Source: Roseburia hominis
Lineage (GTDB): Bacteria; Bacillota; Clostridia; Lachnospirales; Lachnospiraceae
Length of the DNA: 64,000 nucleotides
Direction: 5' to 3'
Assembly: GCA_021771815.1 (NCBI GenBank)
Contig: JAETOE010000013.1
Span: 1-64,000, forward strand
Within the stretch, counting starts at the first letter, position 1. Each line of letters starts with the position of its first letter. Shown in pieces: positions 18,598 through 27,474 of this stretch. Both the position numbers and the translations under genes were made by a program. The notes under the pieces are model-generated. The model was given only the letters and a program-made list of their open reading frames with translations, made no database searches and was not told the origin of the DNA.

Positions 18598-18648
18598 ACA
18601 GGCAGATGCATATACCGCGGATGGTGGCAGTATCATCTGCCTGTTTTT
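18598..18648 (+). terminator. Hairpin with T-run between binding protein and permease (attenuator-like)
   Basis: Perfect 11-bp arms ACAGGCAGATG (18598-18608) and CATCTGCCTGT (18634-18644) are followed by TTTTT. It lies inside the operon and probably limits read-through, leaving more binding-protein message than permease message. The track's start at 18606 lies inside this hairpin, which argues against that start. Confidence 0.75.
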
Positions 18649-18674
18649 GGGAAAATGGAAGGATGGAGGTAGCT

Positions 18675-19631
18675 ATGGCTTCTTTAGCAGGTAAGAAAAA
18701 GAACAAAATAAAAGAGCCGGAAATAAAAATAACATGGAAGGAAATAAAGCGTCAGAAGGTACTTCTGTTTTGGGCGGCATTGATTGTTGTCTATGGAATT
18801 ATTTTCTATTATTTGCCTTTGGGCGGCTGGCTGATGGCGTTTGAGAATTATAAACCGAAAGCCGGTTTGCTTCATTCTGAGTTTGTAGGACTTGCAAAAT
18901 TCAGGCAGTTGTTTTCTGACGCGGCTTTTTTAAAGGTAATCCGCAATACGCTGGCAATGGGAGTCATTAATCTGGTAGTTACCTTTGTAATGGCAATTGT
19001 TTTTGCAATTTTATTGAACGAGGTGAAGTCGAAGGGCGGCAAAAAGACCGTACAGACAATATCGTATCTGCCGCACTTTTTATCATGGATCATTGTTACC
19101 GGAATTTTGCATGATGCATTGTCTACTACCGGTATTATCAATGAGTTGTTATTAAAATTTGGAATATTAGATCAGCCGTTGAACTTTTTCGCACATCCGG
19201 AATTTTTCTGGCCGATTGTAGCCTTTGCGAATGTCTGGAAGGAAACAGGCTGGAATGCGATTATTTATTTGTCCGCAATTACGGCGATTGATCCGTCTCT
19301 CTATGAGGCTGCAAATATTGACGGAGCAGGCAGATGGGCAAGAATTAAATACGTGACATTGCCGGGAATTAAGCCGACAATTATGATTTTGCTTTTGATG
19401 AATGTCGGAAATGTTTTAAATGCAGGATTTGAGATTCAATATTTGTTAGGAAACGGATTGGTACAAAGCGTTTCCCAGACAATTGATATCTATGTGCTGA
19501 AATGGGGAATCAGTCAGAATGACTTTTCCATTGGTACCGCGGCCGGAATTTTCAAGAGTCTGGTCAGCATCATATTAATTGTTATTGCAAATCAGATTGC
19601 AAAGCGCAATGGGGATGAACGGCTGTTTTAG
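18675..19631 (+). CDS. Sugar ABC transporter permease, LplB type
   Basis: The ATG at 18675 is preceded by GGATGGAGG and gives 318 residues; the longer ORF-track start overlaps a hairpin. Multiple hydrophobic segments begin with VLLFWAALIVVYGIIFYYLPLGG, and the cytoplasmic EAA loop is YEAANIDGAGRWARIKYVTLPGI, characteristic of CUT1-type binding-protein-dependent permeases. It pairs with the next gene to form the transmembrane channel. No ATPase gene is present in the window, so a shared MsmK-like ATPase elsewhere must energise it. Confidence 0.93.
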   Translation: MASLAGKKKNKIKEPEIKITWKEIKRQKVLLFWAALIVVYGIIFYYLPLGGWLMAFENYKPKAGLLHSEFVGLAKFRQLFSDAAFLKVIRNTLAMGVINLVVTFVMAIVFAILLNEVKSKGGKKTVQTISYLPHFLSWIIVTGILHDALSTTGIINELLLKFGILDQPLNFFAHPEFFWPIVAFANVWKETGWNAIIYLSAITAIDPSLYEAANIDGAGRWARIKYVTLPGIKPTIMILLLMNVGNVLNAGFEIQYLLGNGLVQSVSQTIDIYVLKWGISQNDFSIGTAAGIFKSLVSIILIVIANQIAKRNGDERLF

Positions 19632-19661
19632 CGGAAGTGGGATATCAGTTTGGAGGTTGGC

Positions 19662-20564
19662 ATGAAGAAATATAGAGAAAGAAAAAGAAAGACGTCAATT
19701 TGGGATAGAGTGTTTGTGGTTTGTAATACCATATTTATGATCGCGTTTGTAATTATTACCCTTTATCCGGTTTTGAATACACTTGCAATATCGTTCAATG
19801 ATGGAACGGACGCATTGCGTGGAGGAATTTATTTAATTCCCAGAAAATTTACATTAAAAAACTATGTAACGGTACTGCAAAAGAATAATTTGATTACCGG
19901 GGCGTACATTACAGTGGCAAGAACGGTGATCGGAACCTTTCTTTCGCTTGTTGTAAATGCGATTCTGGCATTTATCGTGAGCAGAAAACGCTTTTTGTTT
20001 AAAAAGCAATTGTCTCTTTTCTGGGTAATCACGATGTATGTAAACGGAGGAATGATTCCGACCTTCCTGCTATATAAGGGATTGGGACTTACGAACAGCT
20101 TCTGGGTATACGTCATTCCGGGAATGGTCAGTGCATTTAATATGTTGGTAATCCGCACTTATATGAATGGCATTCCTGACAGTCTGGAAGAGTCGGCGCA
20201 ATTAGATGGCGCCGGTTATACGACTATTTTTGCAAAAATCATATCGCCATTATGTAAACCTGTTTATGCGACGGTAGCGTTGTTCGTGGCGGTGGGACAA
20301 TGGAATTCATGGTTTGATGCAATGCTTTACAATCGTATGAGTGATAATCTCACAACGCTGCAGTATGAGTTGATGAAGCTGTTGTCCTCTGTTACAAATC
20401 AGGGAACGTCCGCTGAGGTAATGAAAAATGCAGCGGGTGCGGTAACGCCTGCTTCCGTACGTGCGGCAGCAACCATTCTTACGATGCTGCCGATCGTCTG
20501 CCTGTACCCGTTTTTACAGAGATATTTTGTAACAGGTCTTACCATCGGCGGTGTAAAGGAATGA
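19662..20564 (+). CDS. Sugar ABC transporter permease, YtcP/AraQ type
   Basis: The ATG at 19662 follows TTTGGAGG (the track's TTG at 19650 lies in that ribosome site). The 300-residue membrane protein opens with a short basic tail and the TM segment FMIAFVIITLYPVLNTLAISF; the EAA loop reads EESAQLDGAGYTTIFAKIISPL. It is the second half of the permease heterodimer with the LplB-type protein. It ends at TIGGVKE, the usual C-terminus of this group. GH8 begins 38 bp downstream, so uptake and intracellular hydrolysis are co-transcribed. Confidence 0.93.
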   Translation: MKKYRERKRKTSIWDRVFVVCNTIFMIAFVIITLYPVLNTLAISFNDGTDALRGGIYLIPRKFTLKNYVTVLQKNNLITGAYITVARTVIGTFLSLVVNAILAFIVSRKRFLFKKQLSLFWVITMYVNGGMIPTFLLYKGLGLTNSFWVYVIPGMVSAFNMLVIRTYMNGIPDSLEESAQLDGAGYTTIFAKIISPLCKPVYATVALFVAVGQWNSWFDAMLYNRMSDNLTTLQYELMKLLSSVTNQGTSAEVMKNAAGAVTPASVRAAATILTMLPIVCLYPFLQRYFVTGLTIGGVKE

Positions 20565-20602
20565 AAAGGTATAGGTAATGTGGAAAATTCGAGAGGTAAT
20601 AT

Positions 20603-21754
20603 ATGGGAGAGGGCGCATTTAAGACGGGAATATATCGCAATGCTTTTGCGGATGCAGGATATTCCGCCGTGGAAATTCAAAAGAGAAAAGATGAAATTTT
20701 TCAGACTCTGTTTTATGGCAGCGAGAAAGAAAGACTCTATCATCCGGTGGGCGATGATATGGGATATATGGAGGATACCGGAAACCATGATGCGCGCACG
20801 GAGGGAATGTCTTATGGCATGATGATGTGCGTACAGATGGACAAAAAGGAAGAGTTCGACCGCTTATGGAAATGGGCGAGAACTTACATGTATTTGACAG
20901 AGGGCGAAAACGAGGGATATTTTGCATGGTCCTGTCAGCTAGACGGAACAAAAAACTCCTATGGCGCGGCGCCGGACGGGGAAGAATTTTTTGCGATGGC
21001 ACTATTTTTTGCGGCGCATCGATGGGGAAACGGAAGCGGGATTTTCGATTATGAGAAAGAGGCGAAGGAGCTGCTTCATACGTGCATTCACAAAGGAGAG
21101 AACAATACTCCCGGACGCGCCATGTGGGATGCGGATAATAAGCTTATCCGGTTTATCACGGATGTGGATTTCTCAGACCCGTCCTATCATCTGCCGCACT
21201 TTTACGAATTGTTCGGCAGATGGGCGTATGAGGAGGACCGGCCGTTCTTTCTGGAGGCGGCAAAGGCAAGCAGGGAGTATTTAAAAACCGCCTGCCATCC
21301 GGTGACCGGACTGTGTGCAGAGTATGCCTATTACGATGGAAGTCCCTATACGGAAGGAAGAGAAATATGGGGAGGAAGGCATGACTGGTATTACAGCGAC
21401 GCGTACCGCACGATTGGAAATATTGCGCTGGACTACGCGTGGTTTGCCGCGGATGGCTGGGCTGTTTTGGAAGCGGACCGATTGCAGCGTTTTTTTTGCG
21501 AGACCTTGAAGGAGACGGAGCGGGAAGGAATTTATACGGTGGATGGAAGGGTTCTTGAAGGAAAAGCACTGCATCCGGTAGCGATCATTGCCGTAAATGC
21601 GCAGGCGAGCCTGATAACAGAGAGCGCGAACGCTAAAGCGTGCCTGAAAAAATTCTGGGAGACACCTCTTCGGAGCGGAGACAGACGGTATTATGATAAT
21701 TGCCTGTATTTCTTTGCATTTTTAGCGTTAAGCGGAAGCTATCGAATATATTAA
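20603..21754 (+). CDS. GH8 reducing-end xylose-releasing exo-oligoxylanase (Rex-like)
   Basis: A 383-residue GH8 enzyme without a signal peptide. DARTEGMSYGM carries the general acid Glu67, SYGAAPDGEEFFAMAL carries Asp125, and WYYSDAYRT the probable base Asp266, spacing that agrees with Rex enzymes. Rex removes single xyloses from the reducing end of xylo-oligosaccharides of three or more units. This complements GH43 and GH3, which act from the non-reducing end. It follows the permeases and starts at ATG after GAGAGG. Endo-acting GH8 xylanases normally carry a secretion signal, which is absent here. Confidence 0.9.
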   Translation: MGEGAFKTGIYRNAFADAGYSAVEIQKRKDEIFQTLFYGSEKERLYHPVGDDMGYMEDTGNHDARTEGMSYGMMMCVQMDKKEEFDRLWKWARTYMYLTEGENEGYFAWSCQLDGTKNSYGAAPDGEEFFAMALFFAAHRWGNGSGIFDYEKEAKELLHTCIHKGENNTPGRAMWDADNKLIRFITDVDFSDPSYHLPHFYELFGRWAYEEDRPFFLEAAKASREYLKTACHPVTGLCAEYAYYDGSPYTEGREIWGGRHDWYYSDAYRTIGNIALDYAWFAADGWAVLEADRLQRFFCETLKETEREGIYTVDGRVLEGKALHPVAIIAVNAQASLITESANAKACLKKFWETPLRSGDRRYYDNCLYFFAFLALSGSYRIY

Positions 21755-21779
21755 GGAATGGAAAAGAGAGGAAAATAAC

Positions 21780-23327
21780 ATGTATTATGTAAAAAATCCT
21801 ATTCTTCCGGGTTTTTGTCCGGACCCGTCGATTTGCAGAGTCGGTGGGGACTATTATCTGGCTGTATCGAGTTTTTCATATTTCCCGGGCGTGCCGTTAT
21901 TCCACAGCAAGGATCTTGCACATTGGGAGCAGATAGGGAATGTCTTAGAGCGCGCATCGCAGCTTCCGCTCGCCGGAAGCGGGCATTCGCAGGGAATTTA
22001 TGCGCCCACGATACGCTATTATGACGGCACATTTTATATGATTACGACCAATGTTTCTGCAGGCGGAAACTTTATCGTTACCGCAGCAAATCCCGCTGGA
22101 CCGTGGTCGGATCCGTATTGGCTGGGGGAGGAAGCGCAGGGAATTGATCCGAGCTTATTTTTTGACGATGACGGAACCTGTTATTATATTGGCACCAGAC
22201 CAAATCAAAAGGGTGTGCGTTACAACGGGGATTGGGAAATTTGGGTTCAACAGTTAGACTTATCTGTAATGCGTCTGGTTGGTGACAGTAAAAAAGTGTG
22301 GAAAGGGGCAGGACATCATGTCATCTGGCCGGAGGGCCCCCATCTTTATAAGAAAGACGGTTATTACTATCTGATGCATGCAGAGGGCGGAACTGCCGAT
22401 AATCATGCGGTTGCAATTGCGCGGAGCAAAGAATTGTGGGGACCATATGAGGGATGCCCGAACAATCCGATTTTTACGCACCGCCATCTGGGCGCGGAAT
22501 ATCCGATTACCGCAGTCGGACACGGAGATTTGGTCGCAGATGAGAATGACAACTGGTATATGGTGATGTTAGGAAGCAGACGCTGCGGGGGGCATGTGAA
22601 TACCGGCAGAGATACCTATCTGGCAAAAGTGACATGGGAGAACGGCTGGCCTGTTGTAAATAAAGGGATCGGAAGGCTCGAAGAGCTGGTGGAACTGCCG
22701 GGCGAGGCGGTGTATCTTATGCCGGAGGAAAAATCGTGGCACTTTTACAGAGACGAACTGCCGAAGTGCTTTCTGACGCTGCGCGGCAGAGAACAGATAT
22801 ACAGCCTTATGCCGTCAGAGGGCAGACTGCGTTTATATACGGCAGCAGATTCTCTGAAGGATTGTGGTACTCCTGCATATGTGGCGGTACGGCAGCAGGA
22901 ATATGAGTATCGCGTGGCGGCACTTATGGAGTTTACACAGGGAGCAGACCATGAAGAGGCTGGTATTGCAGTGCTTTGCGATGAAAAAAATCATATGCGT
23001 CTGGTAAAGCGTTATAGGAACGGAGAGCCGGAAGTTTTACTGATGCTTTATGAAAAAGGGAAAGAGCGTGCCTTGGCAAGCCAGAAAGTGGCAGAGGGCA
23101 GGCTGGAACTGAATATGGTGTGCCACGGACAAAAGAGTGACTGGTATGTTGTACAGGAGAACGGCGCCACAATATGTCTTGCGGCAGGAGTTGACATGCG
23201 GATGTTAAGCACAGAGTGTACCGGCGGTTTTACCGGTTGCACATTGGGAATGTATGCTTCGGCAAATGGTAAGACAGAACAGCATTATGCAGATTTTTTC
23301 TGGTTCTGCTGTGAGGAGATACGGTAG
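21780..23327 (+). CDS. GH43 beta-xylosidase/alpha-L-arabinofuranosidase
   Basis: A 515-residue protein with an N-terminal five-bladed beta-propeller of GH43: base Asp15 in GFCPDPS, middle Asp in GIDPSLFFDDDG, and acid Glu185 in WPEGPHLY. A C-terminal beta-sandwich of about 190 residues (GH43_C2-like) resembles that of intracellular beta-xylosidases in subfamilies 11 and 12. No signal peptide. It starts 25 bp after GH8. It would release xylose from the non-reducing end or arabinose side groups of imported xylo-oligosaccharides. Confidence 0.9.
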   Translation: MYYVKNPILPGFCPDPSICRVGGDYYLAVSSFSYFPGVPLFHSKDLAHWEQIGNVLERASQLPLAGSGHSQGIYAPTIRYYDGTFYMITTNVSAGGNFIVTAANPAGPWSDPYWLGEEAQGIDPSLFFDDDGTCYYIGTRPNQKGVRYNGDWEIWVQQLDLSVMRLVGDSKKVWKGAGHHVIWPEGPHLYKKDGYYYLMHAEGGTADNHAVAIARSKELWGPYEGCPNNPIFTHRHLGAEYPITAVGHGDLVADENDNWYMVMLGSRRCGGHVNTGRDTYLAKVTWENGWPVVNKGIGRLEELVELPGEAVYLMPEEKSWHFYRDELPKCFLTLRGREQIYSLMPSEGRLRLYTAADSLKDCGTPAYVAVRQQEYEYRVAALMEFTQGADHEEAGIAVLCDEKNHMRLVKRYRNGEPEVLLMLYEKGKERALASQKVAEGRLELNMVCHGQKSDWYVVQENGATICLAAGVDMRMLSTECTGGFTGCTLGMYASANGKTEQHYADFFWFCCEEIR

Positions 23328-23369
23328 AGGGACGGTATCTGCCGGGAAGGATATCTGACAGGAAATCAG

Positions 23370-23398
23370 TTGCCGGGAAAATAAGAACCCCTTATAAT
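23370..23398 (+). promoter_or_regulatory. Predicted internal promoter for the second solute-binding protein
   Basis: TTGCCG (23370-23375) and TATAAT (23393-23398) are exactly 17 bp apart. Start of transcription would fall near 23405, leaving a leader under 20 nt that contains the GGGGGGAAG ribosome site. CCCCTT (23388-23393) could pair with AAGGGG (23409-23414) in longer transcripts. Confidence 0.55.
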
Positions 23399-23423
23399 GG
23401 AAAATGAAAAGGGGGGAAGTGTC

Positions 23424-25085
23424 ATGTATAAACGGATAAAAAATGCACTGGGCTTATTGTTGGTTTCCGGTATGCTGATAATCGTAATTTTTCAGGAAAA
23501 CGGATATATTAAAGCGCAGGAGACGAAAGAGTTTACAGCTTTTTTTGCCGTGCCGGGAAACACAAAGGACGACTACAATGAGGTACAGGAGCTGATTGCG
23601 GATATCACGGGCGCAAAATGTCAGGAGATATGGCTTGTGGGGCAGACACAGGAGGAAGCGATTGCATCTTATATTGCAAGTGGAGAATACCCGGATTTTA
23701 TTTCGGGGTGCGCGACATTGTATGATGCAGGTGCATTAATTCCGATTGATGAGTATTGGGATAACTATCCGAATATCCGCAGCTATATGTCAGATGGTGA
23801 GTGGGACAGACTGCGGCAGGCAGATGGACATATTTATTGGATTCCTCAGTTTGGTATTGTCAAAGGAGAAGCGACAGAGGTCGTACATGAAGGGGAGGCA
23901 TTCTGGATACAGACGCGCGTTTTAAAGTGGGCAGGCTACCCGAAGATAAGTACAGTCGAGGAGTATTTTGCATTGATTGAAGCATACATGGAGGCAAATC
24001 CCTGCATGGAGAGCGGAGAGGAAAATATTCCGTTTACGATTCTTTGCGATGATTGGCGATATTTTTGTTTGGAAAATCCACCGCAGTTTTTAGACGGCTA
24101 CCCGAATGACGGAAGCTGTGAGGTGGAGCCGGAGACATTGACAGTGATTGACTACAATGTGACGCCTACAGCCAAGCGTTATTTTTCAATTTTGAATGAA
24201 GCGTATCACGCAGGGATGATTGATCCGGAATCCTTTACGCAGACCTACAGCGAGTATTTAGAAAAGCTTGCGTCCGGCCGAGTGCTTGGAATGGTGGATC
24301 AGTGGTGGCAGTTCTCCTATGATGTGAACGATTCGTTAGCGCGCATGTCGACGCAGGGGTGCAGTTATGTACCGCTGCCGGTTACGATAGAGACCGGAAT
24401 AAAGAATCAGTGGCATGTGAAGCGTGGTAACGATACTGATATTGCAACAGGACTTGCAATTACAACAGGCTGTGAAGATATCGCAGGGGCATTGCAGTTC
24501 GTAAATGATTTATTGGACGATGAGGTGTTGAAGCTGAGGTTTTGGGGCGTAGAAGGCGTTGATTATGAGGTGGATGAGAACGGCGTTTTTTATCGGACAG
24601 AGGAACAGCGCCTTAATTCGCAAAAGAACGATTATATGGCGTCACATTTTTGCTTCTATCCTTATTTTCCAAGGCTGGAGGGGATCTTAGAGGATGGTAA
24701 GAATGCCTTTTCGCCGGAATACCAGCCGGAGGAATTTTTAACTGATCTGCCGGACGATATCGAAGAGTGCTTTGCGGCATATGGATGTCAGAATTATGTG
24801 GATATGCTGGGTACGAACGAGCCGCCCGGAGCATGGTATCCGATGTATTCACATTCCGATACATTGACATCGGAGCAGGAGGCAGGACGTGTATGGCGTG
24901 CCATGACAGAGGTAAAGCAGGAATATCTGCCGATGGTGATAATGACAGATAACTTTGAAGAAATGTGGGAACAGTATATGCAAAGCTATGAGGCGTGTCA
25001 TCCGGAAATCTTTTTTGAGGAAATGCAAAGAGAGGTAGATCGCAGAGTAGCTATTGCGGATGAGGTATCCCCTTATGAGGAATGA
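23424..25085 (+). CDS. Paralogous solute-binding protein lacking a lipobox
   Basis: The ATG at 23424 follows AGGGGGGAAG; product 553 residues. It aligns throughout with the lipoprotein at 16879 (shared EFTAFFAVPG, FTILCDDWRYFCLEN, LDGYPNDGS). The N-terminus has a hydrophobic segment (LGLLLVSGMLIIVIF) but no Cys: the sequence continues QENGYIKAQETKE, so it cannot be lipid-anchored. It may be released by signal peptidase or remain as an N-terminally anchored protein. It has its own promoter-like element between GH43 and GH3. Ligand is probably a related xylan oligosaccharide. Confidence 0.88.
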   Translation: MYKRIKNALGLLLVSGMLIIVIFQENGYIKAQETKEFTAFFAVPGNTKDDYNEVQELIADITGAKCQEIWLVGQTQEEAIASYIASGEYPDFISGCATLYDAGALIPIDEYWDNYPNIRSYMSDGEWDRLRQADGHIYWIPQFGIVKGEATEVVHEGEAFWIQTRVLKWAGYPKISTVEEYFALIEAYMEANPCMESGEENIPFTILCDDWRYFCLENPPQFLDGYPNDGSCEVEPETLTVIDYNVTPTAKRYFSILNEAYHAGMIDPESFTQTYSEYLEKLASGRVLGMVDQWWQFSYDVNDSLARMSTQGCSYVPLPVTIETGIKNQWHVKRGNDTDIATGLAITTGCEDIAGALQFVNDLLDDEVLKLRFWGVEGVDYEVDENGVFYRTEEQRLNSQKNDYMASHFCFYPYFPRLEGILEDGKNAFSPEYQPEEFLTDLPDDIEECFAAYGCQNYVDMLGTNEPPGAWYPMYSHSDTLTSEQEAGRVWRAMTEVKQEYLPMVIMTDNFEEMWEQYMQSYEACHPEIFFEEMQREVDRRVAIADEVSPYEE

Positions 25086-25101
25086 TAAGGAGCTTGAATA
25101 G

Positions 25102-27243
25102 ATGAATAGACAGGAAGCAAGAAAAAGAGCAGAAGCATTGGTAGGTCAGATGACACTTGAGGAGCGGGCAAGCCAGCTTAGATATGATGCGCCGCCAATC
25201 CGCAGACTCGGCATACCGGCATATAACTGGTGGAATGAGGCTTTGCATGGTGTGGCGCGTGCAGGACAGGCAACAGTATTTCCACAGGCAATCGGCATGG
25301 CAGCAACATTTGATGCGGATTTGCTGGAACAGATCGGAAATGCAGTGGCAACGGAGGGCAGGGCAAAGTATAATGCGTATGCGGCGTGTGACGACAGAGA
25401 TATTTATAAAGGGCTGACCTTCTGGGCGCCAAATGTGAATATTTTCAGAGATCCGCGCTGGGGCAGAGGACACGAGACATATGGAGAGGATCCTTATCTG
25501 ACAAGCCGCCTTGGGGTGATGTATGTGAAGGGGCTGCAGGGCACGGGTGAGACGATGAAGGCGGCTGCCTGCGCGAAACATTTTGCAGTGCATTCAGGAC
25601 CGGAGGCGCTTCGCCATGAATTTGATGCAAAGGCAAGCAAAAAGGACATGAATGAGACATATCTGCCGGCATTTGAGGCATTGGTAAAAGAGGCGGATGT
25701 AGAGGCGGTTATGGGGGCTTACAACCGTACGAACGGTGAGCCGTGCTGCGGCAGTAAGACGTTGATTGCGGATATACTGCGCGGCGAATGGGGCTTTCAG
25801 GGACATTTTGTGTCGGATTGCTGGGCATTACGGGATTTTCATGAGAATCATATGGTCACACGCACGGCGGAGGAATCGGCTGCGATGGCAATTAATGCGG
25901 GATGTGATTTAAATTGTGGTGTGACCTATTTACATATTTTAAAGGCATATGAGGAGGGACTTGTAACTGAGGAGACGATTACCGAGGCGGCAGTACGTCT
26001 CTATACAACGAGATATCTGTTAGGCTTGCTGGACGGCTGCGAATACGATACGATTCCTTATGACAAGGTGGAGTGCAGGGAGCATCTGGCATTGGCAAAA
26101 AAAGCAGCCGAGGAGAGCTTCGTTTTACTCAAAAACGATGGCATTTTACCACTTCATAAGGATAAGCAAAAGACGATTGGAATCATAGGCCCGAATGCGA
26201 ACAGCAGGGCGGCATTGATTGGTAACTATCATGGAACTGCATCTGATTATGTGACAATTCAGGAGGGAATCCTGCGCTATGTCGGGGAAGATGTGCGCGT
26301 ACTGACCTCCATTGGGTGTGAATTGTTCCGCGACCGCACGGAGTCGATTGCCATGCAGCGTGACCGTCTGATGGAGGCGCGGATTGTGGCAGAGCAGAGT
26401 GATGTTGTTTTATTATGCCTGGGATTGGATGAGACTCTGGAGGGAGAGGAAGGAGACGCCGGAAACAGCTATGCCTCCGGAGATAAGGAAAGCCTGCTCC
26501 TGCCGGAAGTGCAGCGTCTTTTGATGGAGACCGTCGCTGCGACAGGAAAGCCGGTCGTGCTCTGCATGATGGCCGGAAGTGATATAGACCTTTCTTATGC
26601 AAGAGAGCATTTTAATGCGATTCTTCAGATGTGGTATCCGGGATCACAGGGTGGCAATGCGGCTGCGCGAATTCTTTTTGGAGAAGTGTCTCCGTCCGGG
26701 AAGCTTCCGGTGACGTTCTATGAGACCCTGGAGGAACTGCCGGAGTTTACGGATTATTCTATGGAAGGAAGAACTTACCGCTATATGAAGAATGCCGCAC
26801 AGTATCCGTTTGGCTTTGGACTGACCTATGGAAAGGGGCGTGTAGTGGATGCCAGGTTGGAGAAACGCGATTCTGGTCGTTCAGTGAAAATGACCGGCAC
26901 TGTGTCAGCGGCTGAGTCTGAGTATGTGATGTGCGCAACGGTGAAGAATGAGAGTGATGTGGATATCGAGGAAGTTCTTCAGATATATGTAAAGAAAATG
27001 GATTCCGCCTATGATACATTGCATCCGTCTCTCTGTGCGTTTACACGTGTTGCGCTCACGGCGGGGGAAGAAAAAAAAGTTGGCGTTGTGCTGCCGGAGT
27101 CTGCATTTACAGTTGTGGATGAGGACGGAAGGCGTTTTAAGGACGGAAGACGTTTTAAATTTTATGCAGGCTTCTCTCAACCGGATGCAAAGAGTGTGGA
27201 ACTGACGGGAAGCGCACCGGTGGAAGCAGAGATAGAAATATAA
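25102..27243 (+). CDS. GH3 beta-xylosidase/beta-glucosidase
   Basis: A 713-residue GH3 enzyme with the usual TIM-barrel, alpha/beta sandwich and C-terminal fibronectin-like domains. Motifs are KHFAVHSGPE in the barrel, the nucleophile Asp239 in FVSDCWA, and EGEEGDAGNSYASGD in the second domain, a pattern common in beta-xylosidases. No signal peptide. Last gene of the unit, 17 bp after the second binding protein and followed by a terminator. Likely converts xylobiose and short xylo-oligosaccharides to xylose; glucosidase side activity cannot be excluded. Confidence 0.9.
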   Translation: MNRQEARKRAEALVGQMTLEERASQLRYDAPPIRRLGIPAYNWWNEALHGVARAGQATVFPQAIGMAATFDADLLEQIGNAVATEGRAKYNAYAACDDRDIYKGLTFWAPNVNIFRDPRWGRGHETYGEDPYLTSRLGVMYVKGLQGTGETMKAAACAKHFAVHSGPEALRHEFDAKASKKDMNETYLPAFEALVKEADVEAVMGAYNRTNGEPCCGSKTLIADILRGEWGFQGHFVSDCWALRDFHENHMVTRTAEESAAMAINAGCDLNCGVTYLHILKAYEEGLVTEETITEAAVRLYTTRYLLGLLDGCEYDTIPYDKVECREHLALAKKAAEESFVLLKNDGILPLHKDKQKTIGIIGPNANSRAALIGNYHGTASDYVTIQEGILRYVGEDVRVLTSIGCELFRDRTESIAMQRDRLMEARIVAEQSDVVLLCLGLDETLEGEEGDAGNSYASGDKESLLLPEVQRLLMETVAATGKPVVLCMMAGSDIDLSYAREHFNAILQMWYPGSQGGNAAARILFGEVSPSGKLPVTFYETLEELPEFTDYSMEGRTYRYMKNAAQYPFGFGLTYGKGRVVDARLEKRDSGRSVKMTGTVSAAESEYVMCATVKNESDVDIEEVLQIYVKKMDSAYDTLHPSLCAFTRVALTAGEEKKVGVVLPESAFTVVDEDGRRFKDGRRFKFYAGFSQPDAKSVELTGSAPVEAEIEI

Positions 27244-27277
27244 ATGAAATGCATTGGGCTATGAAGAAATAGTTGGC

Positions 27278-27309
27278 GGCACTCAGACTTATGGTCTGAG
27301 TGCCTTTTT
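27278..27309 (+). terminator. Intrinsic terminator of the xylan transporter-glycosidase operon
   Basis: Perfect 11-bp arms GGCACTCAGAC and GTCTGAGTGCC with a 5-nt loop, then TTTTT. The remaining gap to 27474 contains an AT-rich leader with the tandem AATATGATAA AATATGATAA near 27330-27350 and no ORF. Confidence 0.92.
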
Positions 27310-27474
27310 GACTGGTGAAAACTGGGAAAATATGATAAAATATGATAAAATTATAAGAGGGTATGTCGACTTATAAATTGTATATGATAATGAGAAAATA
27401 TATATGCCGAAGACATAAATAATGACAGAATCAGCAATCTGTGATAATATTTTTTAGGATAGGGGGGTATTTTT

